Assembly (NCBI GenBank): GCA_965644315.1
Contig: CBFFRQ010000087.1
Span: 79,724 to 143,723, forward strand
Direction of reading: 5' to 3'
Origin: Caecitellus pseudoparvulus
Lineage: Eukaryota; Bigyra: Bicosoecida
Length of the DNA: 64,000 nt
The notes under the pieces: model-generated
Seen by the model: the letters and a program-made list of their open reading frames with translations, nothing else
Database searches by the model: none
What the model was told of the DNA's origin: nothing
Shown here: positions 44,039-58,200 of the stretch, piece by piece
Position numbering within the stretch: the stretch's first letter is position 1
Layout: each line of letters starts with the position of its first letter
Program-made: the position numbers and the translations under genes

Positions 44039-45877
44039 ATGGCACAGAGCGGCAAGCAACGCAACGATTCCCCTCTGTACATCAGGGCCGGGGAGGAGGG
44101 TGACGCGTTGGGGCTGCAGGGTGTGGTTGTGCCGCCTTCGTGGACCAGCACTGCTGTGCGGATTTTGGTGCCTGAGAACGGCACCTTGCGCAGCACTGTT
44201 GCGAGCGCTGTGGGTCCCCGTGGCGTGGGCAAGAGTACGTTTCTGCGCTGGCTTGGCTTGTTCGCGATTCGGCAAGGCTATGTGGTGCATTGGGTGGACT
44301 TGGACCCTGGGCAGCCGGCTTGGTGCCACTCTGGTCTGCTCGTGCAGCATGCAAATGTGGACGAGGGCACGTTGCGCACTGCTCCATGGTCAGCCCTTCG
44401 CCCGCTTGGCCAGCCAGTAGAGAGCCCCAGTGCTGTGCACAGCGTGGCGTTCCCGTACGGCTTCAATTCGCCTCGCGGGGACCCACAGCGCTTCCTGGAG
44501 TGCGCTGGTGCTGCGCTGCGAAGGCTTGAACACCGAGGGCAGGCGCCGACGCTGTTCATCGTGAACACCTGCGGTTGGGTGCAAGGCATGGGCATGCAGT
44601 GTACTTTGGACGCTTTGGCACACGCAGTTGACCTGAGGGGTGGTAAGGGGGGGCTGCTGCAGCACCTGAAGCCTGGGGACAGCTCCAGCGAGTCGCCAGC
44701 ACCTGGTCTTGCATCTGCTGCGTTGCACATGGTGGTATTCCCAGGTGCAGAGCACATGGGAGCTGCCCTCATGCAGGCTTTTCCTGACTCTAACCCCGTT
44801 GTCGTGTGCCAGGTGCAGGGGGGCAGTGGGGCGCTTGTGGCAGGTACGCCAGGTACGAGTGAGGCGGCACGGGGGGATGCAGGTGGAGACGCGACACCAG
44901 GCAGTGAGGGAGCTGCGACGCCCCCCCAGACACCCCTTGTTTTGGCGAGTGCAGTGGACTCCAAGAGTGTGCCTGTTTCTGGTCCTGCCGTTGGTGGCGT
45001 GAAGCGAGGTCGCAGCTCCGACAAGGCGTCTCGAGATTCCGTGACGGTTGAGGAGCTTTGCGCCATGTGGGACGCACCCCCACGCCAGCCAGCGTCGGGT
45101 GCACACGCACGTGCACTGCGCAGTCTTGCTGGAACACTTGGCGGGTCGTCTTTGCTTGCGCCTCGGGACAGTTCCCTGGCATTTGCCGCGCCGGGGCTCC
45201 CGCTCGCGACTGCGCGAACAACCGAGGTGGCAGCTCATCCGAGCGCACACAGCAGTAAGAAGCGCCGGAAAGTGCACGAGCGCGAACAAGCAGTGGCAGG
45301 ACCAGGCGTTCTTGATGCACTGACACACAACACACAAGATGTGTGGGTGCCTCTCTCCGACTTGGCTGTGTTTGACAGCTCGGCGACACTTGTGCGAGCA
45401 GCTGAGGCTGCCTCTGTGGTCGCTGCACAGGGCCTTGCACGCCACGTCATGCTACTGAGCTTGCCGCAGCCGTCAGAGTCAATTGATGCCAGTGGGGTGG
45501 GCTACTCCGGCTTTGGCTGCGGAGGGCAGCAGCTGTGGAGTGAGGGAAGTCGCGGCTCCCCCACTGCACCGTACACTTTGCCGCCCACTGCCAGCGTTGT
45601 GGAAGTGGCCTTTGCCAAGACTCTGCTGCACACGCACAAGCTGGGCCCTGTGCTTGTAGTGGCGCTGCCCCACACTCTCAGCGTGTCGGCTCTGCGGTGG
45701 GCGGATGCGATCTTCCTAAGCCAGGCGCCGGCTCCAGCGCACGTGCTGGTCGCACCAGCCGACGACAAGTGGCCTGACCCCTCTGGCGCGCCCCGAGTGC
45801 GGCACCACATGGGCATTGGCCCAGCTGGACTGACTGCCTTCTCCTCACCTCTGCCACTTTTGAAGCAAGGGCGGTGA
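44039..45877 (+). CDS. NOL9: NOL9/GRC3-type polynucleotide 5'-hydroxyl kinase
   Basis: Nucleolar RNA 5'-kinase of the Clp1/Grc3 family, acting in processing of the ITS2 spacer of pre-rRNA. It is a single exon of 612 residues. The P-loop GPRGVGKST is at residues 59-67. The Walker B-like VDLDPGQPAW at about 86-95 matches the family D-x-D-x-GQ(P/S) signature. FIVNTCGWVQGMGMQCTLDA matches the NTxGWxxGxG motif of GRC3/NOL9. The region between ~250 and 430 is low-complexity and Ser/Ala-rich, and the C-terminal ~150 residues are typical of the weakly conserved GRC3 end. Clp1, the other family member, has a different, more conserved N-terminus, so I prefer GRC3/NOL9. Together with NOP2 it gives the window two rRNA-maturation genes. 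Confidence 0.82.
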   Translation: MAQSGKQRNDSPLYIRAGEEGDALGLQGVVVPPSWTSTAVRILVPENGTLRSTVASAVGPRGVGKSTFLRWLGLFAIRQGYVVHWVDLDPGQPAWCHSGLLVQHANVDEGTLRTAPWSALRPLGQPVESPSAVHSVAFPYGFNSPRGDPQRFLECAGAALRRLEHRGQAPTLFIVNTCGWVQGMGMQCTLDALAHAVDLRGGKGGLLQHLKPGDSSSESPAPGLASAALHMVVFPGAEHMGAALMQAFPDSNPVVVCQVQGGSGALVAGTPGTSEAARGDAGGDATPGSEGAATPPQTPLVLASAVDSKSVPVSGPAVGGVKRGRSSDKASRDSVTVEELCAMWDAPPRQPASGAHARALRSLAGTLGGSSLLAPRDSSLAFAAPGLPLATARTTEVAAHPSAHSSKKRRKVHEREQAVAGPGVLDALTHNTQDVWVPLSDLAVFDSSATLVRAAEAASVVAAQGLARHVMLLSLPQPSESIDASGVGYSGFGCGGQQLWSEGSRGSPTAPYTLPPTASVVEVAFAKTLLHTHKLGPVLVVALPHTLSVSALRWADAIFLSQAPAPAHVLVAPADDKWPDPSGAPRVRHHMGIGPAGLTAFSSPLPLLKQGR

Positions 45878-46202
45878 GTTTTGAGGAGTAGCGCGTGCTG
45901 TGCATTGCGGAAATAGAGCTTGCCTCAACGCACAGCAGCGCAGGAACAGCGAAGGGGGGGTGGGAGGGCGAACACAGGCAGTGTGCAAGCGTCTGCCAGA
46001 CTTGCTGGGAGGGAGCAGGCACACCCCTGCCATGGGCTGCAGGGCGGTCCAGTGCCTGTGAGGGTACAGCTGTTCACAGGTGAAACGCATCAGGATCCGC
46101 CGAGAGCCGAGGGGGTTCAGGAAATCGAGGGGAAGCAGAGGGCTGCCGGGTGGCGGCCAAGGGGAACGGAGAAGGGGATGCGTCCAGTCAGCATGGGGCG
46201 TC
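45878..46202. other. Convergent intergenic region
   Basis: 325 bp between the stop codons of the NOL9-like gene and the fibrocystin-L-like gene, presumably both 3' UTRs. GCGGAAATAGAGC near 45905 resembles the promoter-type element but lies downstream of both genes, so it is likely chance. Confidence 0.4.
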
Positions 46203-49200
46203 TCAGGCGAAGCGCCCCGAGACCAGCTCACCCCGGTGGTTCCGCACCTGCCGCACTGAGGTGGGGCTGGATGCCACCTTGGTGGTCATGTTGCTGCCTC
46301 GTCGACCCCCGCGCTTGCCAGCCGTGACCTTGCCCTGCAGACTGCCCCGCTTGAAGCGGTCCTTGCCTGAGGTCTCCAGGGGGTTGGCTGCGTCCAGGGC
46401 ACCGGAGTCATCGCGGAGGCCAGGCGCCTTGGCACCTGTGCGGTGGCGGCGGCCCTTGTTGCGGACGACGCCGCGGACATGGGCGCCGTGGGAGCGGCGG
46501 TACAGGACGAAACCTGCGACCACAGCAACCACTGCGACCACGCATGCGACGCTGATGAGGGCGATGGCGAGGCCGTCCAGCGCGCTGTCAGAGGTGGAGT
46601 TCTGCGTCTCACGCAGGGAGTAGAAGCCGGCCTCGTCTTCGTCGGCGGTGTTCTCTGTTCCGCGTGGAGGCGCATTGATCTCCATGCCCAGCACCTCTGC
46701 GCCGATGGCCTCTGAGAACGTGCCGGCGCGCATGCGGCCGACAATGGTGTCCACGTGGCCGTACAGCTCGGCGACGTTGGCTTCGTACTGGTCGGGCTCG
46801 TGGGCTGTGCAGGAGCCAGCGACGACAGAGCCTGTGTCTTCGTCGTACTCACAGGTGGTGGGGTCCACTCCATCGCCAGTGGTGGGCGTCCTGCCATCTG
46901 GCTCAGAGCCAGGGCCGGGGTCCACACGACCGTTGGCGGGGATGATGATGAAGGAGACCTTGGTGGATGCCGCCTGCACATCAGCCTCCTGGATGCGGTC
47001 GGGGGGGATGTTCAGCAGAGTGGCCAAGTTGCGCTTGACGTTGCTGCCGTAGAATTCATCCACACTCATGGCAAGGGTCATGTCCAGCTGCACCTCGGTC
47101 TGGCGCACGACGGTGATGGGGGGGAAATCCTCGTGCCCGCGGAACGTCAGCCACAGCGTGAGTGACTGCGGGATGAACACGTTGGTCCCAGCAGGGTCGG
47201 CCGTCGTGGGCAGCGTGTCCACAGTGGTGATGGGCGCCACGAGGGTGTTGCCCACGTACACGTTCATGCGGTAGGGGCGGCGGATGAACAGCCCCAGCAC
47301 GAAGGCCTCGGCGGGGTCCGTGCTGAACCAGTGCATGCGCCAGCGCCCAGGCAGTGTGCCCGTGACGTTCATGACCGTCACGCCGTCAGACGGCATGACC
47401 AGGCCGTGCTGCTGCCCGAAGTAGAAGCGCTTGGCGCAGTTGTCATCCAGGGGTCCGTGGGCGCCGTACCGTGCGACAGTGCCTGACGCCTCGGGGCGCT
47501 GCATGGCGATGGGCTCCAGGCGGCGGAAGCCGCGATCACGGTCCAGTGACTCGGACACAAACGCGTGGCTGGCGGTGATGTCCCCCGTGCACAGCAGGCC
47601 CTGGCCCCAGGCAGGCTTGGACGTGCACGTGTGCCCAACAGTGTAGGTGGGGTCGCGCAGGACGATGCCGCCACTGGCGCCGAAGGAGCTGCCGTCGGTG
47701 TCCTTGATGTACATGTAGTCGAAGGAGTCACAGCCACGTGTGCGGCACTTGGCGTCGGTGTTGGACTCCATGTGCAGGGACACCTTGGCGTCCTCGTCTG
47801 TGCCGGTCCAGTCCGCGCCGGAGATGGTGATAGGCACGGCGGCCTCTGACTGCGTCGGGTTGAACTTGATGGCGAACGAGCCGCTGCCGCACTCCTCTGC
47901 CTTGAAGTTCAACAACTTCGTGCCGGTGATGTGCAGCTCCTGGTGGCGAGTCACCATGAGCCCGTGGCGCTGCTCCCACGGCATGTTGCACAGGCGCTCA
48001 GGCAGTGTGGGTGGCCAGCACGCCTCAGGGGGCAGCAGGGACGTCACGTCAGAGAAGCAGGTCTTGGCACGGTTGGTGTACTGGGGCACCAGGATGCCGA
48101 CGCGGTGGTTGCCAGAGACAGTGCTGGCACAGGCACCCTCCCCGCGCGGATCATCGGCCGTCATGGTGTGGCAGGCGGAGCAGGAGCCCGCCTCTGATGT
48201 GCCGATGATGGTGGAGTCCACGATCCAGGAGTATGACTTGGAAGCGGAGCGGAAGTAGTTCAGACTGACGCCGATGTGGGAGTCGGCCACCGTCACGTCG
48301 TGCAGCAGCATGTGCGACGTCTGGTCGGTCGTGAACACGCCAATGTGGGAGGCTCGCCACACCTTGGCACGCACCAGGCGCTGGCAGTGCACGCGCTCTG
48401 ACAGGTGTGCTCCGATCATGAACATGCCGATGAGAGAAGACACAACCTCATTGTCCACAATGACGGCGCCGGCCGGGCTCTGGTCCTGTCCAGGCACGCA
48501 CAGCTCGGGGCGGAAGGTCATGCCCTGGTCGGCGGAGCCTGCGACCAGGTTGCCGGACATGCTGGCAGGGCGGCCGAACATGTAAATGCCGGCGAAGGGG
48601 TAGATCCACTCCTGGCCCTGGGCGGGGTCGGGCAGGTCGATGTTGTAGCGGACGCTGGCGATGAGGTTGCGGTTGATGCGGGCGCCGTGGGAGCCGGCCT
48701 TGGCGAAGAACACGGCCGAGTCGTACGCTTGCGACACGACGTTGTCCTCGAACTCCAGCCCTGGCACATCGCCCTCCACGCGCAGGATGCGGTTCCAGCT
48801 GCTGACAAAGGCGCAGTTGGAGATGGTGTTCACCGGGCGAGCGTCGGCTGTCGCGGGGGAATCGTCGTCCACGCTGCCGTCCCGCTTGCGGTAGTCCACC
48901 CAAATGGCGCTGTGCTGCATGCCCATCTGGCCACCGCCGATGAACTGCACATTGCTCAAGTGCAGCTTGCCCACGTAGTCCAGGCGCTGCTCGCCGTCGC
49001 CGAAGTCGACGTCCTTGCCGAACTCGCCCACGTGCACGTGGAAGCCGTACATGTCGGGGTAGCGGTTGGATGGGTTGCTCACCTCGTCCACCTCGTCGTG
49101 GTCGGGGTCCAGCACGGCCTCGAACTTGATGCTGCGGGTGAGCATGCCCACCGCCGCGCGCAGCTCCACAGCCTCCCCCGCCAGGGTCTGCACACCTGCA

Positions 49201-52200
49201 AAGTGCTCAGCCGTCAGGGCAGGCGTGAAGGTGAGGACAGACTTGGAGCCGGAGTGGTCCACGGCGGTAAGCGTGACCACTTCTGCGGCGTCGGGGTCGT
49301 CCCCCGTGGGGGTGATGACGATCTGCTGCCCGACGCTCCACTCAGGCACGCGCTGGGTTAGGGTGACGGAGGTGTCACCCACAGCGGCAGTGGAGTCCAG
49401 GCGAGTCCAAGGGGTGGTCACTGGCGCACCGTGCACGGAGACGTTGGCAAAGACACCCATGACCTTGTTGTCCAGGAACTGGGAGTTGTCCAGGATCAAC
49501 GCATCCGACTCCCGCCAGCCATGGAAGCGGATGGTGGCGGGGTGCACGCGTGGCTCGTCGGGGGAGCCAATGTAGATGCCCTTGGCATCTGGCGACGCAG
49601 TGGGCGCGATGACGCCCAGGTTGTGCACGTTCAGGGTGATGGCCTTGGTGTCGTCCAGGGTCAGGCGCCCCGACACGTTCAGCTTGGCCAGGACGGGGGT
49701 GTCCACATCCAGCACCACCCACTTGGTGGGGGGAATGTACACGTCGTCACCTTCAGCTGGCAGGCGGTTGGGCGCACCCTCTGCAATACCCCACTCGCCA
49801 CGCATGTGCTCCCAGGTCTCTGCGTCGCTCCACAGGGACTGCCCCTCCAGGGCTTCGGCACCAGGCACCTGGCAGGCGCCCGGTCGGCACTGGATGTTCT
49901 TGACGAAGATGCGGTGCGTTCCGTACCGTGCCACGTCGGTGTCCCACGGCTGGCCGGCGCTGGCGTTGAAGACGTTGTTCAGCATGACGTACCAGGTGTC
50001 GTTCTTGCCGCCTGGCGTCGTGGGGATGTACCCAGTGCCGAAGACGTCTGTTGGCTCCGGCATGCGCACAGGCTCGTCGGGGAACTCATCAATGGCGCCA
50101 AGAGGGCGGATCTCCGTCTCGTTGACGCTGGTCTCGCCCTCGCCCCAGTAGTCAGTGACGTCGTTCCCGTACAGCACCTTGTTGCGCCAGCGGTACGAGG
50201 TCCAGTTGGTGCTCAGTCCAACCCACTCGTCGGCATTCACGTGTGTTCCGACGTAGTCGGGCTCAGAGTACCGGATCTGCAGCTTCTCCCAGTCCATGAT
50301 GGTGTCCAGCTCAAAGTGCACCCACCGCCGGGTGACGAGTGGGAACACCCACCCTGCCAGCTCCTTGTATCGGAAGGACACGGACGCCTTCATGTGCCCC
50401 ATGACGTTACCGGCGGCATCGCGCGGGGCGACGTCCATGCGGTAGCCACGCAGGTCATCAGGCGCGTACCTGTTGATCTGCATGCGGCGCACCTCCACGT
50501 TGGAGTCGCAGAGGATGCCACTGTCGTACGTGTCAGCGGAGCCCACCGAGCAGTGCGGGGCGAACTCGTTGAAGGACCAGGGGGCCGACAGCCACGTCGC
50601 AGGGCCCATCCCCGTCAGCGTGCCGTCCAAGTCGTAGAAGATGGTCTTCTTGGGGCCCGTCCACAGCACGCGCTTGGGCGTGTTCACGAACGTCAGGCCC
50701 TGCGTGCGCACTGTGTACCCGCCCTGCTTCAGAGCAGTCTGGTCGTCACACTTGGCGCAGCCACGCAGGGCACCCGAGGCGCCGTAGTTGATGAACGTCA
50801 CATTCTTCACGTGCATGAACTCGTTCTGCGGGTTCCAAATGGCAGCCTTGCCAAGGTCCGTCGTCGGCGTGACGCCGTTCATGCGGCCCAGGAAGAGGCC
50901 GTTCACGACGTTAGGATCGTCGGCGTGGTACTTGACGTCAATGAGCTTGGTCCAGAACAGGTCAGACATGGAGTTCTCGCCCAGCTTGGGGTTGATGTGG
51001 TGCAAGTCGCCGTTCTTCTTGCCGAAGATGCCGTGGTTGCCGTTGCGGAAGGAGGTGAAGTTGTAGAAATACATCTGGAAGGGGTTGGGGCGGTCGGCAC
51101 AGGGGTCGTGGTAGGGCAGCACGACGGGGTACAGGCGCAGCCCATGCACGCCGTTGGAGTGCGCGGTGTTGTTGAAGAAGCCGCCCAGGTGGTCGTGCAC
51201 GGGGCAGATGGTCTGCGTGAAGGAGGGGCCGTGGGGGTGCCCCGGCAGCTCCAGCCAGTAGCCGTCGTTGGTGCAGCCAGCTGCGCGGTTGTGGCGCCAG
51301 AACTGGCGGGGAGAGGCAGTCCAGAATGATGCCGGCTTGATGTCGGACTTGAGGCAGGCAGTGCACTTGAGCGTGACGGCCACGAGGTTCTCCTCAATCA
51401 CGTTGAACTCCTCAGCGCCGTCCTCCACGAAAATGGAGTGACCCTTGACGTGGTACCCGAAGTTGTGCTTGACGTTGAAGTGCCGCACGCCGTGGATGGT
51501 GGTGATGCGCTGGAAGGAGTGGTGGATGGAGTTGCTCTGCACGTAGGAGCGGGAGAACTCCCCTGCCATGTGCCCGTGCGTGCAGTACCGTCCCAGCAGG
51601 AAGGACTGCCCGCACCGGCGCACCTCCGTGTGAGAAATGCGGTACGTGCCGCCACCCATGGCCATGGTGTGGGCGCCAAAGTTCTGCGCTGTGGACCACT
51701 CGTCGCCCTGGATGACCACCTTGCGCGTCAGCAGGCCCACCTCGCCTCGCATGTCCATGTCCGAGTGCCCGTAGGCGCCCGCCTCGAACACGTCGGCGCG
51801 GTGGTCGTGCTTAAAGGTGCCCTGGATGCGGTACCGTGTCGTGAAGCCGTCCCCATCCGTGTTCAGCGCTGCAGCCAGCACCACCTCCTCCGCCTCGGAG
51901 AACCGCGTGCTGGTGGAGGGCAGGACGACAGTGGCGCCGACGGGCCAGTCCACAGGGTTGGCCAGCTCGAACTCGTTCGTGCCGGCGAGGACGTGGGCGT
52001 CCTTCTTGAGCAGCGTCCAGGCACGGCGCATGGGCGGCCCGTGCACGTCCAAGAAGCCCATGGCGTCGGCAGACACTGCGGCGCCGTTGGAGGTGTCCGT
52101 GCCGGCGCGGTCCAGGACTGCCAGCACCTTGGCGCCGATCTGCGGGATTTCAATGTTCTTGTACCGGTCTCCGTGCAGGGTGATGGTGGCGTGGTTCATC

Positions 52201-55200
52201 ATGGGGGCGGTCTCCGTGCCCACCTCGAAGCGCCCGCCGTGCACCATGATGTACGTGGCGTCCAGCGTCAGGCCGTCGGCAGCCGTGTCCCAAATCAGCT
52301 CACCCTGCACGACCAGCAGGAAGACATCCACGTTGGTGTCCAGCAGCAGGGCCTGGCCGGGGGGAATGATGACACTGTCCCCTGGGCGGGGGATGTCGCC
52401 GAAGCGCCAGGATGTCGCTGCCGACCACGGGTCCAGGTACCGGAAGCGCACGTCCAGGGCGACCTCAGCGTCGCCTCGGCCAGGCACGTTTACGACGATG
52501 GAGGGTGGTGCAATCGCACTCAAGTCGCGAGCTGAGGTCGTGCAGGTGATGGCAGTGTCCACCACGGCGGTCACGGAGCAGGGGACGCCGTTGAGGGCGA
52601 CGGTGACTCCGGCCGACACGGAGCCGAAGCCTGTGCCTGACAGGGTAACAGTGGAGCCACCCAGAGATCCCACGTGGTCGGGGGTGACGCCGGTCACGTA
52701 GGGCGTGTTGGCGGCGGTGAGCGTCACTGCGGCAGCGGACGTCACGGCATCGGCGCGGGTGGCGGGCGCCGTCAGTTCCTCCGGGCTGCCGCAGTTCTCA
52801 GGTGGCGCCACCTCCACGTCGCAGGCCCCAGCTGCCGCGGCAGTGGACACGGTGACGCCGATGAACTCCACTTCGTTGAAGCGGCACTGCGCCCCCGAGT
52901 CCTGGGCTGCGAAACGCAGGAAACGCCAGGAAGGCAGGCCGCCCAGAGCGGTGCCTTCTGGGTGCACGCCCCCCACACCGACGAGGGTGATGACGTTCCA
53001 GCCTTCCGTGGGGCGCTGGGTGATGGTGGCGATGTCTGTCCAGGTGGTGCCGTCGTTGGAGCCCTGGAAGGAGCCGCCAACGGGGGCGCTGAATCGGCGC
53101 CAGGTGGCATACCACCGGATGCGGGTGAGGATGGCTGCGGAGCCGGCGCCGACATCCAGGCCCACGGCGCAGTCAGGTGACGCGTCGTCGACGACAGACT
53201 GCAGGGAGCCGTCGAATGCCGAGATGGAGGCGTAGATGTCGTCTCCCAGCAGTGGCGCACCGGGTGCGGGGGGGATGACGTTCACCTGGTGCGAGGCGAA
53301 GGTGTCCAGGGAGGAAGGCGTCACGAGGCGGGGTGTGCGCACGGTGAGGGAAGTGGAGGTCGCGCTGTCAACAGTGGCGGGCACGCCGCACACCTTGACA
53401 ACGTTGGGAGTGTTAGCACAGGTGGGGTGCTCGTTGGAGCCGGAGGGATCCGACTCCCCAGCGGACGCGGTAGCGGCGGAGAAGCCGCTGCCGGAAATTG
53501 TAAGCTGGGCGTTTCCGCCGAAACCGCCCGTGCCGGAGACACCTGACACGGTCAGGGCCGTGGTAAGGGTGGCGCCAGCGGGGTCGACGCCGATGCGGCC
53601 GGTGTTCCCAGCGCCGAACACGACGGGGACGTACGCACCAGCAGGGGGGTTGGCCACTGAGCACGTGATGGCGGTGTCAGTCCACGTCGCGACGGCGCAC
53701 TCCGCTCCGCCCAGGAACACTGAGCCTGTGGCGTTGCCCAGCCCCATGCCAGCCAGCGTCAGCGTGGTGCCTGGCGTCACTGTCGCCGGCGTGGCGGAGC
53801 CGATGCCAGCCGTGGCGGTTGGCGCCACCCATGTGGCGACGTTGGGCACGTTCTGCACTGCCGCGCCGTCGGTGGTCTGCACAGCCACGGTGATGGCGTG
53901 GTTGCCCACAGGCAGCACTGGGCTCAGCACGGTGATGGAGGTGGGGGAGGAGGAGGTGATGATGCCTGGCGTGTTGCCAAAGTTGACGAAGTTGCCGCGG
54001 GACGCCGTCTCGAAGCCCCAGCCGGTGATGGTGACCTCGGTGCCGCCCAGGTTCGAGCCTGTGGTGGGGGTCACGGAATCCACAGCCAGGTCATACGTCG
54101 CACTGGCGTCGGGGCAGGTGGCTGTGCCAGCAGGGGTGGTGACGACGACGGAGTAGGAGCCGATGGGCAGGGCTGGCAGGTCGCAGGTGATGGAGGTCGC
54201 GGTCGCAGAAGTCACGGTGCAGGCCTTGCCACCCACCTTCACGTCGCTGGTGCCGGCCAGGGTGGTGCCGGTGATAGTCAGCACACGGGGATCGCCGCTC
54301 TGGTCCACCCCAGAGCAGGCGCCAGTGGCGTCCTTGCGCCAGGTCCACTCGCAGGCGGCGCCGCCTGGCAGGTCGCAGGCGGCGACCACGCGGTTCGTGC
54401 GCATGTCCAGGCGGGCCGTGAGGGTGTCCAGGGTGCCGTCGGGGTCGACGTGGGTAGGCACGACCACGGGCGGAACACGGAACACGATGGAGGTGGGGGA
54501 GTAGGAGAGAATCTCGCCCTCGAAGCGCCCCCGCTGCTCGGACCAGCCGCTGCCCTCCACAATGAGCAAGGCTTCGTTGGTGTTGGAGCGGTTGGCGAAG
54601 CCGGAGCCGGTGGCCGTGACGATCGCGCCGCCTGCCCAGGAGCCAGAGGTCATGGACAGGCCTGTAACGGCGAAAGTGGTGTCAAGCGTGTGGCCGTTGG
54701 TGCGCGCGTTGCCCTGGCCAGGCACGAAGACAGTGGGTGCCACGGTGGCGCTGCCGCTGGGCTCCCCGCGCAGTAGGGTGCAGGTGATGACGCCGCCAGT
54801 CATGGTCAGGTCTGTGCAGGGCCGGTCGCCAAAGGTGACTTGGACGGGGGTGCTGTCGGGGGTGATGTCGGTGGTGATGGTGACGGTGCCAGAGACAGCG
54901 GTGGACAGTGTGGATGGGGTCAGGGCGGTGACGTCAGGCGTCACGGCGTCGTCGTACGTGAAGGTGGCGACGGGGCCATCGGCGTTCACGTGCACGTCTG
55001 CGGCGGCAGTGGCGAGTGCACGAGCTCGGATCGCGCGTCGGCTGAGCCCGCTGGGCACCACACACGTGAGCGTCGTGTGGCTGGCACTCTTGACAACGCA
55101 CGCGTCGGCAGCGGTGTTCCAGGCGCCCACGTACACGTTGTTCTGCGCTGCGTCGGCGGAGAAGCCGGTGCCGCTGATGGTGAGCAGGGAGCCGCCGGCA

Positions 55201-58200
55201 TAGGAGCCAGTGGCCGGGCTGACAGAGGTCACGCTCTGGGTGTAGGTGAAGGTGGCAGCGGAGGTGGCCAGGCCAATGCCACCAGCCACCAGCACCTGCA
55301 CAGTGTGGACCCCAGCGTTGCCGTGGGACAGTGTGCAGGTGATGCTGGTGTCAGTGACTGCCGTGGCGGCGCAGGTGGCCTCGCCCAGAGTCACACTGAC
55401 GGCGTCCGAGTCACTGCCGAAGCCCGTGCCGGTGATGGTGAGGGAGTCACCTGCCTGCCCCGTTGCGGGTGTGATGCCTGAAACGGCCGGTGTCAGGGTC
55501 GCGTCATACGTGAAGGTGCAGGAGAAGTTGGAGCCAGGGACAAAGTCTGCTGCGTTGCACGCGGCGCCCACACCGTTCACAGCCACGGTGACGGGCAGGG
55601 CGGGTGCCACGGAGCCCGACGCGGCGGGGTCGCGGTCCAGAGCTGTGCGGAAGTACTGCATGGGGATGGCATCCGTCACCCAGGTGTCAGCGTCGCCGTT
55701 CCAGATCGTGTCAGCCTCGGCACGGGCGCCAGAGCCTTCCAGGCCTGAGCCGTCCACGGATACCCCAGGACGCCCACCAGCGGGGGAGATGATAGTGATG
55801 ACGTACCGGCGCGAGTCAGCGCCGTTGCCATCGCGAGTCACCTGCACCACCGACGTGTCAGGGACGTTGGTGGACCAGCCGAACAGGTCGCGCACGGCGT
55901 TTGCGACCTGCCCAGTGCTGGCGTCGTTGGACAGCGGTGCAGAGGTCTGGCCACCAGCGGACATGGTCCAGGTGCCGGACAGGGGAGTGGACGGGCCACG
56001 CACCCGTGTCCAGGTGCTAATGTCCCAAGACGACGCAGACACGCCGCCCTCACTGAGGCGGCTCGCGGCCTGTGTCAGGCGTGCCTCGAAGCCGGGCCAG
56101 TTGCCGTTGCGGGGGCAGTGCACGGTGATGGTGTACTTCCACCCCGTCGCCGCCAGGCGTGCGGCAGTTTGGGCTGGCGTTTCCGACGCGCCGGCGGCAG
56201 GGCCGACGGAGGTCTTGGACACAGACACACTGCCGCAGCCGGGGTACACCTTGTGCTTGAGTTGGTTCGCGACGTGCCCCGTGGAGGAGGCGCCCGTCAT
56301 GGCGGCGGCGTCTTCGTGGAACGAGGATGCGCCGTTGGCGCGGAATTTGAAAGGTGAGTCGTTGGCCAGGCCCAGGAAGGTGATTTCCTGCACCTCCCGC
56401 ACGACGTTGGTGCGCAGGTCAACCTCCCACACCTCGGGCAGGGAGGATTCGGCACGTGCGACGGGGTGGTCGGCAGCCGTCGCGAGGGCGTCGCGGATGC
56501 GCAGGCCGCCCTGGAAGTAATCCCCACCCCAGCTCTCAATGTGCGTGGCCTTGAACCAGTAGGGCGTGCCAGCGGTGAGGCTGCGCCAGCTGGAGACGGG
56601 GCGAGGGGACACGCCCGCCTTGATGGCAGCTGCCTGGGCGTCGGCGAGGCTGGAGTTGTACGAGAAGGAGTCTGCGACCTTCACGGCGTTGGCGGGGTCG
56701 GCGTCGGTGGACAGCCAGATTTCCGCACCATCGTCGGCGAAGGCGGTGAAGGCATAGTCAGCCGAGAGGGGCGGGACGAAGAAGCCAGTCCACTCCTCGG
56801 CGTACGACTGGCGGGAGCTGGTGTCGCTGTGCTCCCCGGTGGTCGCACGCGCCGACACCAGCGCGTTGGTGTGCACTTGCACGGAGGCGGGTGCCCCAGC
56901 GAAGGAGTCAGAGTTCCACTCGCGCCGGATCAAGCCATGCCCGGCTGGGACGAGGCGGCTGGTCGTGTCGTCACTGGCGGGCGCGGCGCCCAGTGTGCAG
57001 GTGATGTCAGTGGACGTCACCTCCTCCACAGCGCAGGGGGCCGTGCCGACCATGACGGTGTTGCGATCGGCAGCTTCCGGGTCAAAGCCCGTGCCGGTGA
57101 CGACGAGGGTGGCACCACCATTGGCACCGCCCTGTCCGATGGAGGTGCTCTTCACCACTGGCACCACCGTCACATCCCATGCCTCGTCGGTCACGGGGTC
57201 CACCGACCGCAGGCCATGGTCGACGGCAGCGGCGCCACCACCGTAACCCGTGGACTCATCCACACGCAGGTAGCGCTGGTGGCGCCCTGCAGGGGTGTTG
57301 GGCACGCCACACCACCACCAGTAGTCGCCCCACCGAGCCCGGTTGGGGAAGGATTCCAGTTCGTCGGTGGGGGCGGCCTCGCGGTCGCGCGTCATGGCTG
57401 CCAGGTCGGCATACAGCTCGTGGTCGTACGCGCAGGTGGCCTCACCGAAACGCGTCGTGAAGTCGGCCAGCGCAGTGCCACGCATGTAGCCGTGCATGTG
57501 GTAGTTGTCTCCCGCCGCCACGGAGCGGTCGGCGTGCTGCACATGGGGCTGCTCGTAGCCAGTTCCGTAGTAAAACGAGCACGAGCCGTGGCAGTTGGCT
57601 TGGTCGGCGATGCCGGGAGCGAACAGGGACACGGTCACGTCGACCCAGCCTGTTGCTGCGTTGCCTGTGGAGAAAGAAAAGGGGTGTGGAGGGTGGCTGA
57701 AGGCGTCGCCTGGGGTCTCATGTGCCTTGGGCTTGGCGTGGCGGCGGCGGCGGCACACCAGAGGCAGTGACGCACTTTGGGGGCGGGTGTAGCAGACGAT
57801 CTGGCCGTCGTTGGAGTTGTACTGTTCGACGTCACAGGGAACATTGCCAAAGAGCACGTCTTGGGTCCTGGGCGGGGGGGCAGGTGGCGGAGTGTGTGCT
57901 GCTTGCTCAAAGCGAAGCACGAGCAGCGGCGTGGTGCGCCGTTCGAAAGCGCTGTCGAAGCAAGCGCGCGGCCACGGCGCGTGGCATGTGCGGAAAGGTC
58001 CCAGCGAGGGGCACTTGGACACAGACACCAAGCTACACGCTGGTAACAGGCCTTGCGCCGGCGTGGGCGGCGTCAGTCACGGTGAGTGCAGTCGGCGGCA
58101 GCAGCACTCTGTGGCAATGCAGCAGCGGGGAGAGCAAGCAACGTACCCGTCCAATCCGCCCGCAGCGAAGCCGTAGCCCTTGATGGTGACCTTTGTACAA

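Noticed and set aside
57868-58031. Open frame before exon 3 of the fibrocystin-L-like gene, taken as its N-terminus
   Set aside because: Exons 1 and 2 with a signal peptide and the missing half of the IPT domain join in phase at 57867, so this stretch is intron.
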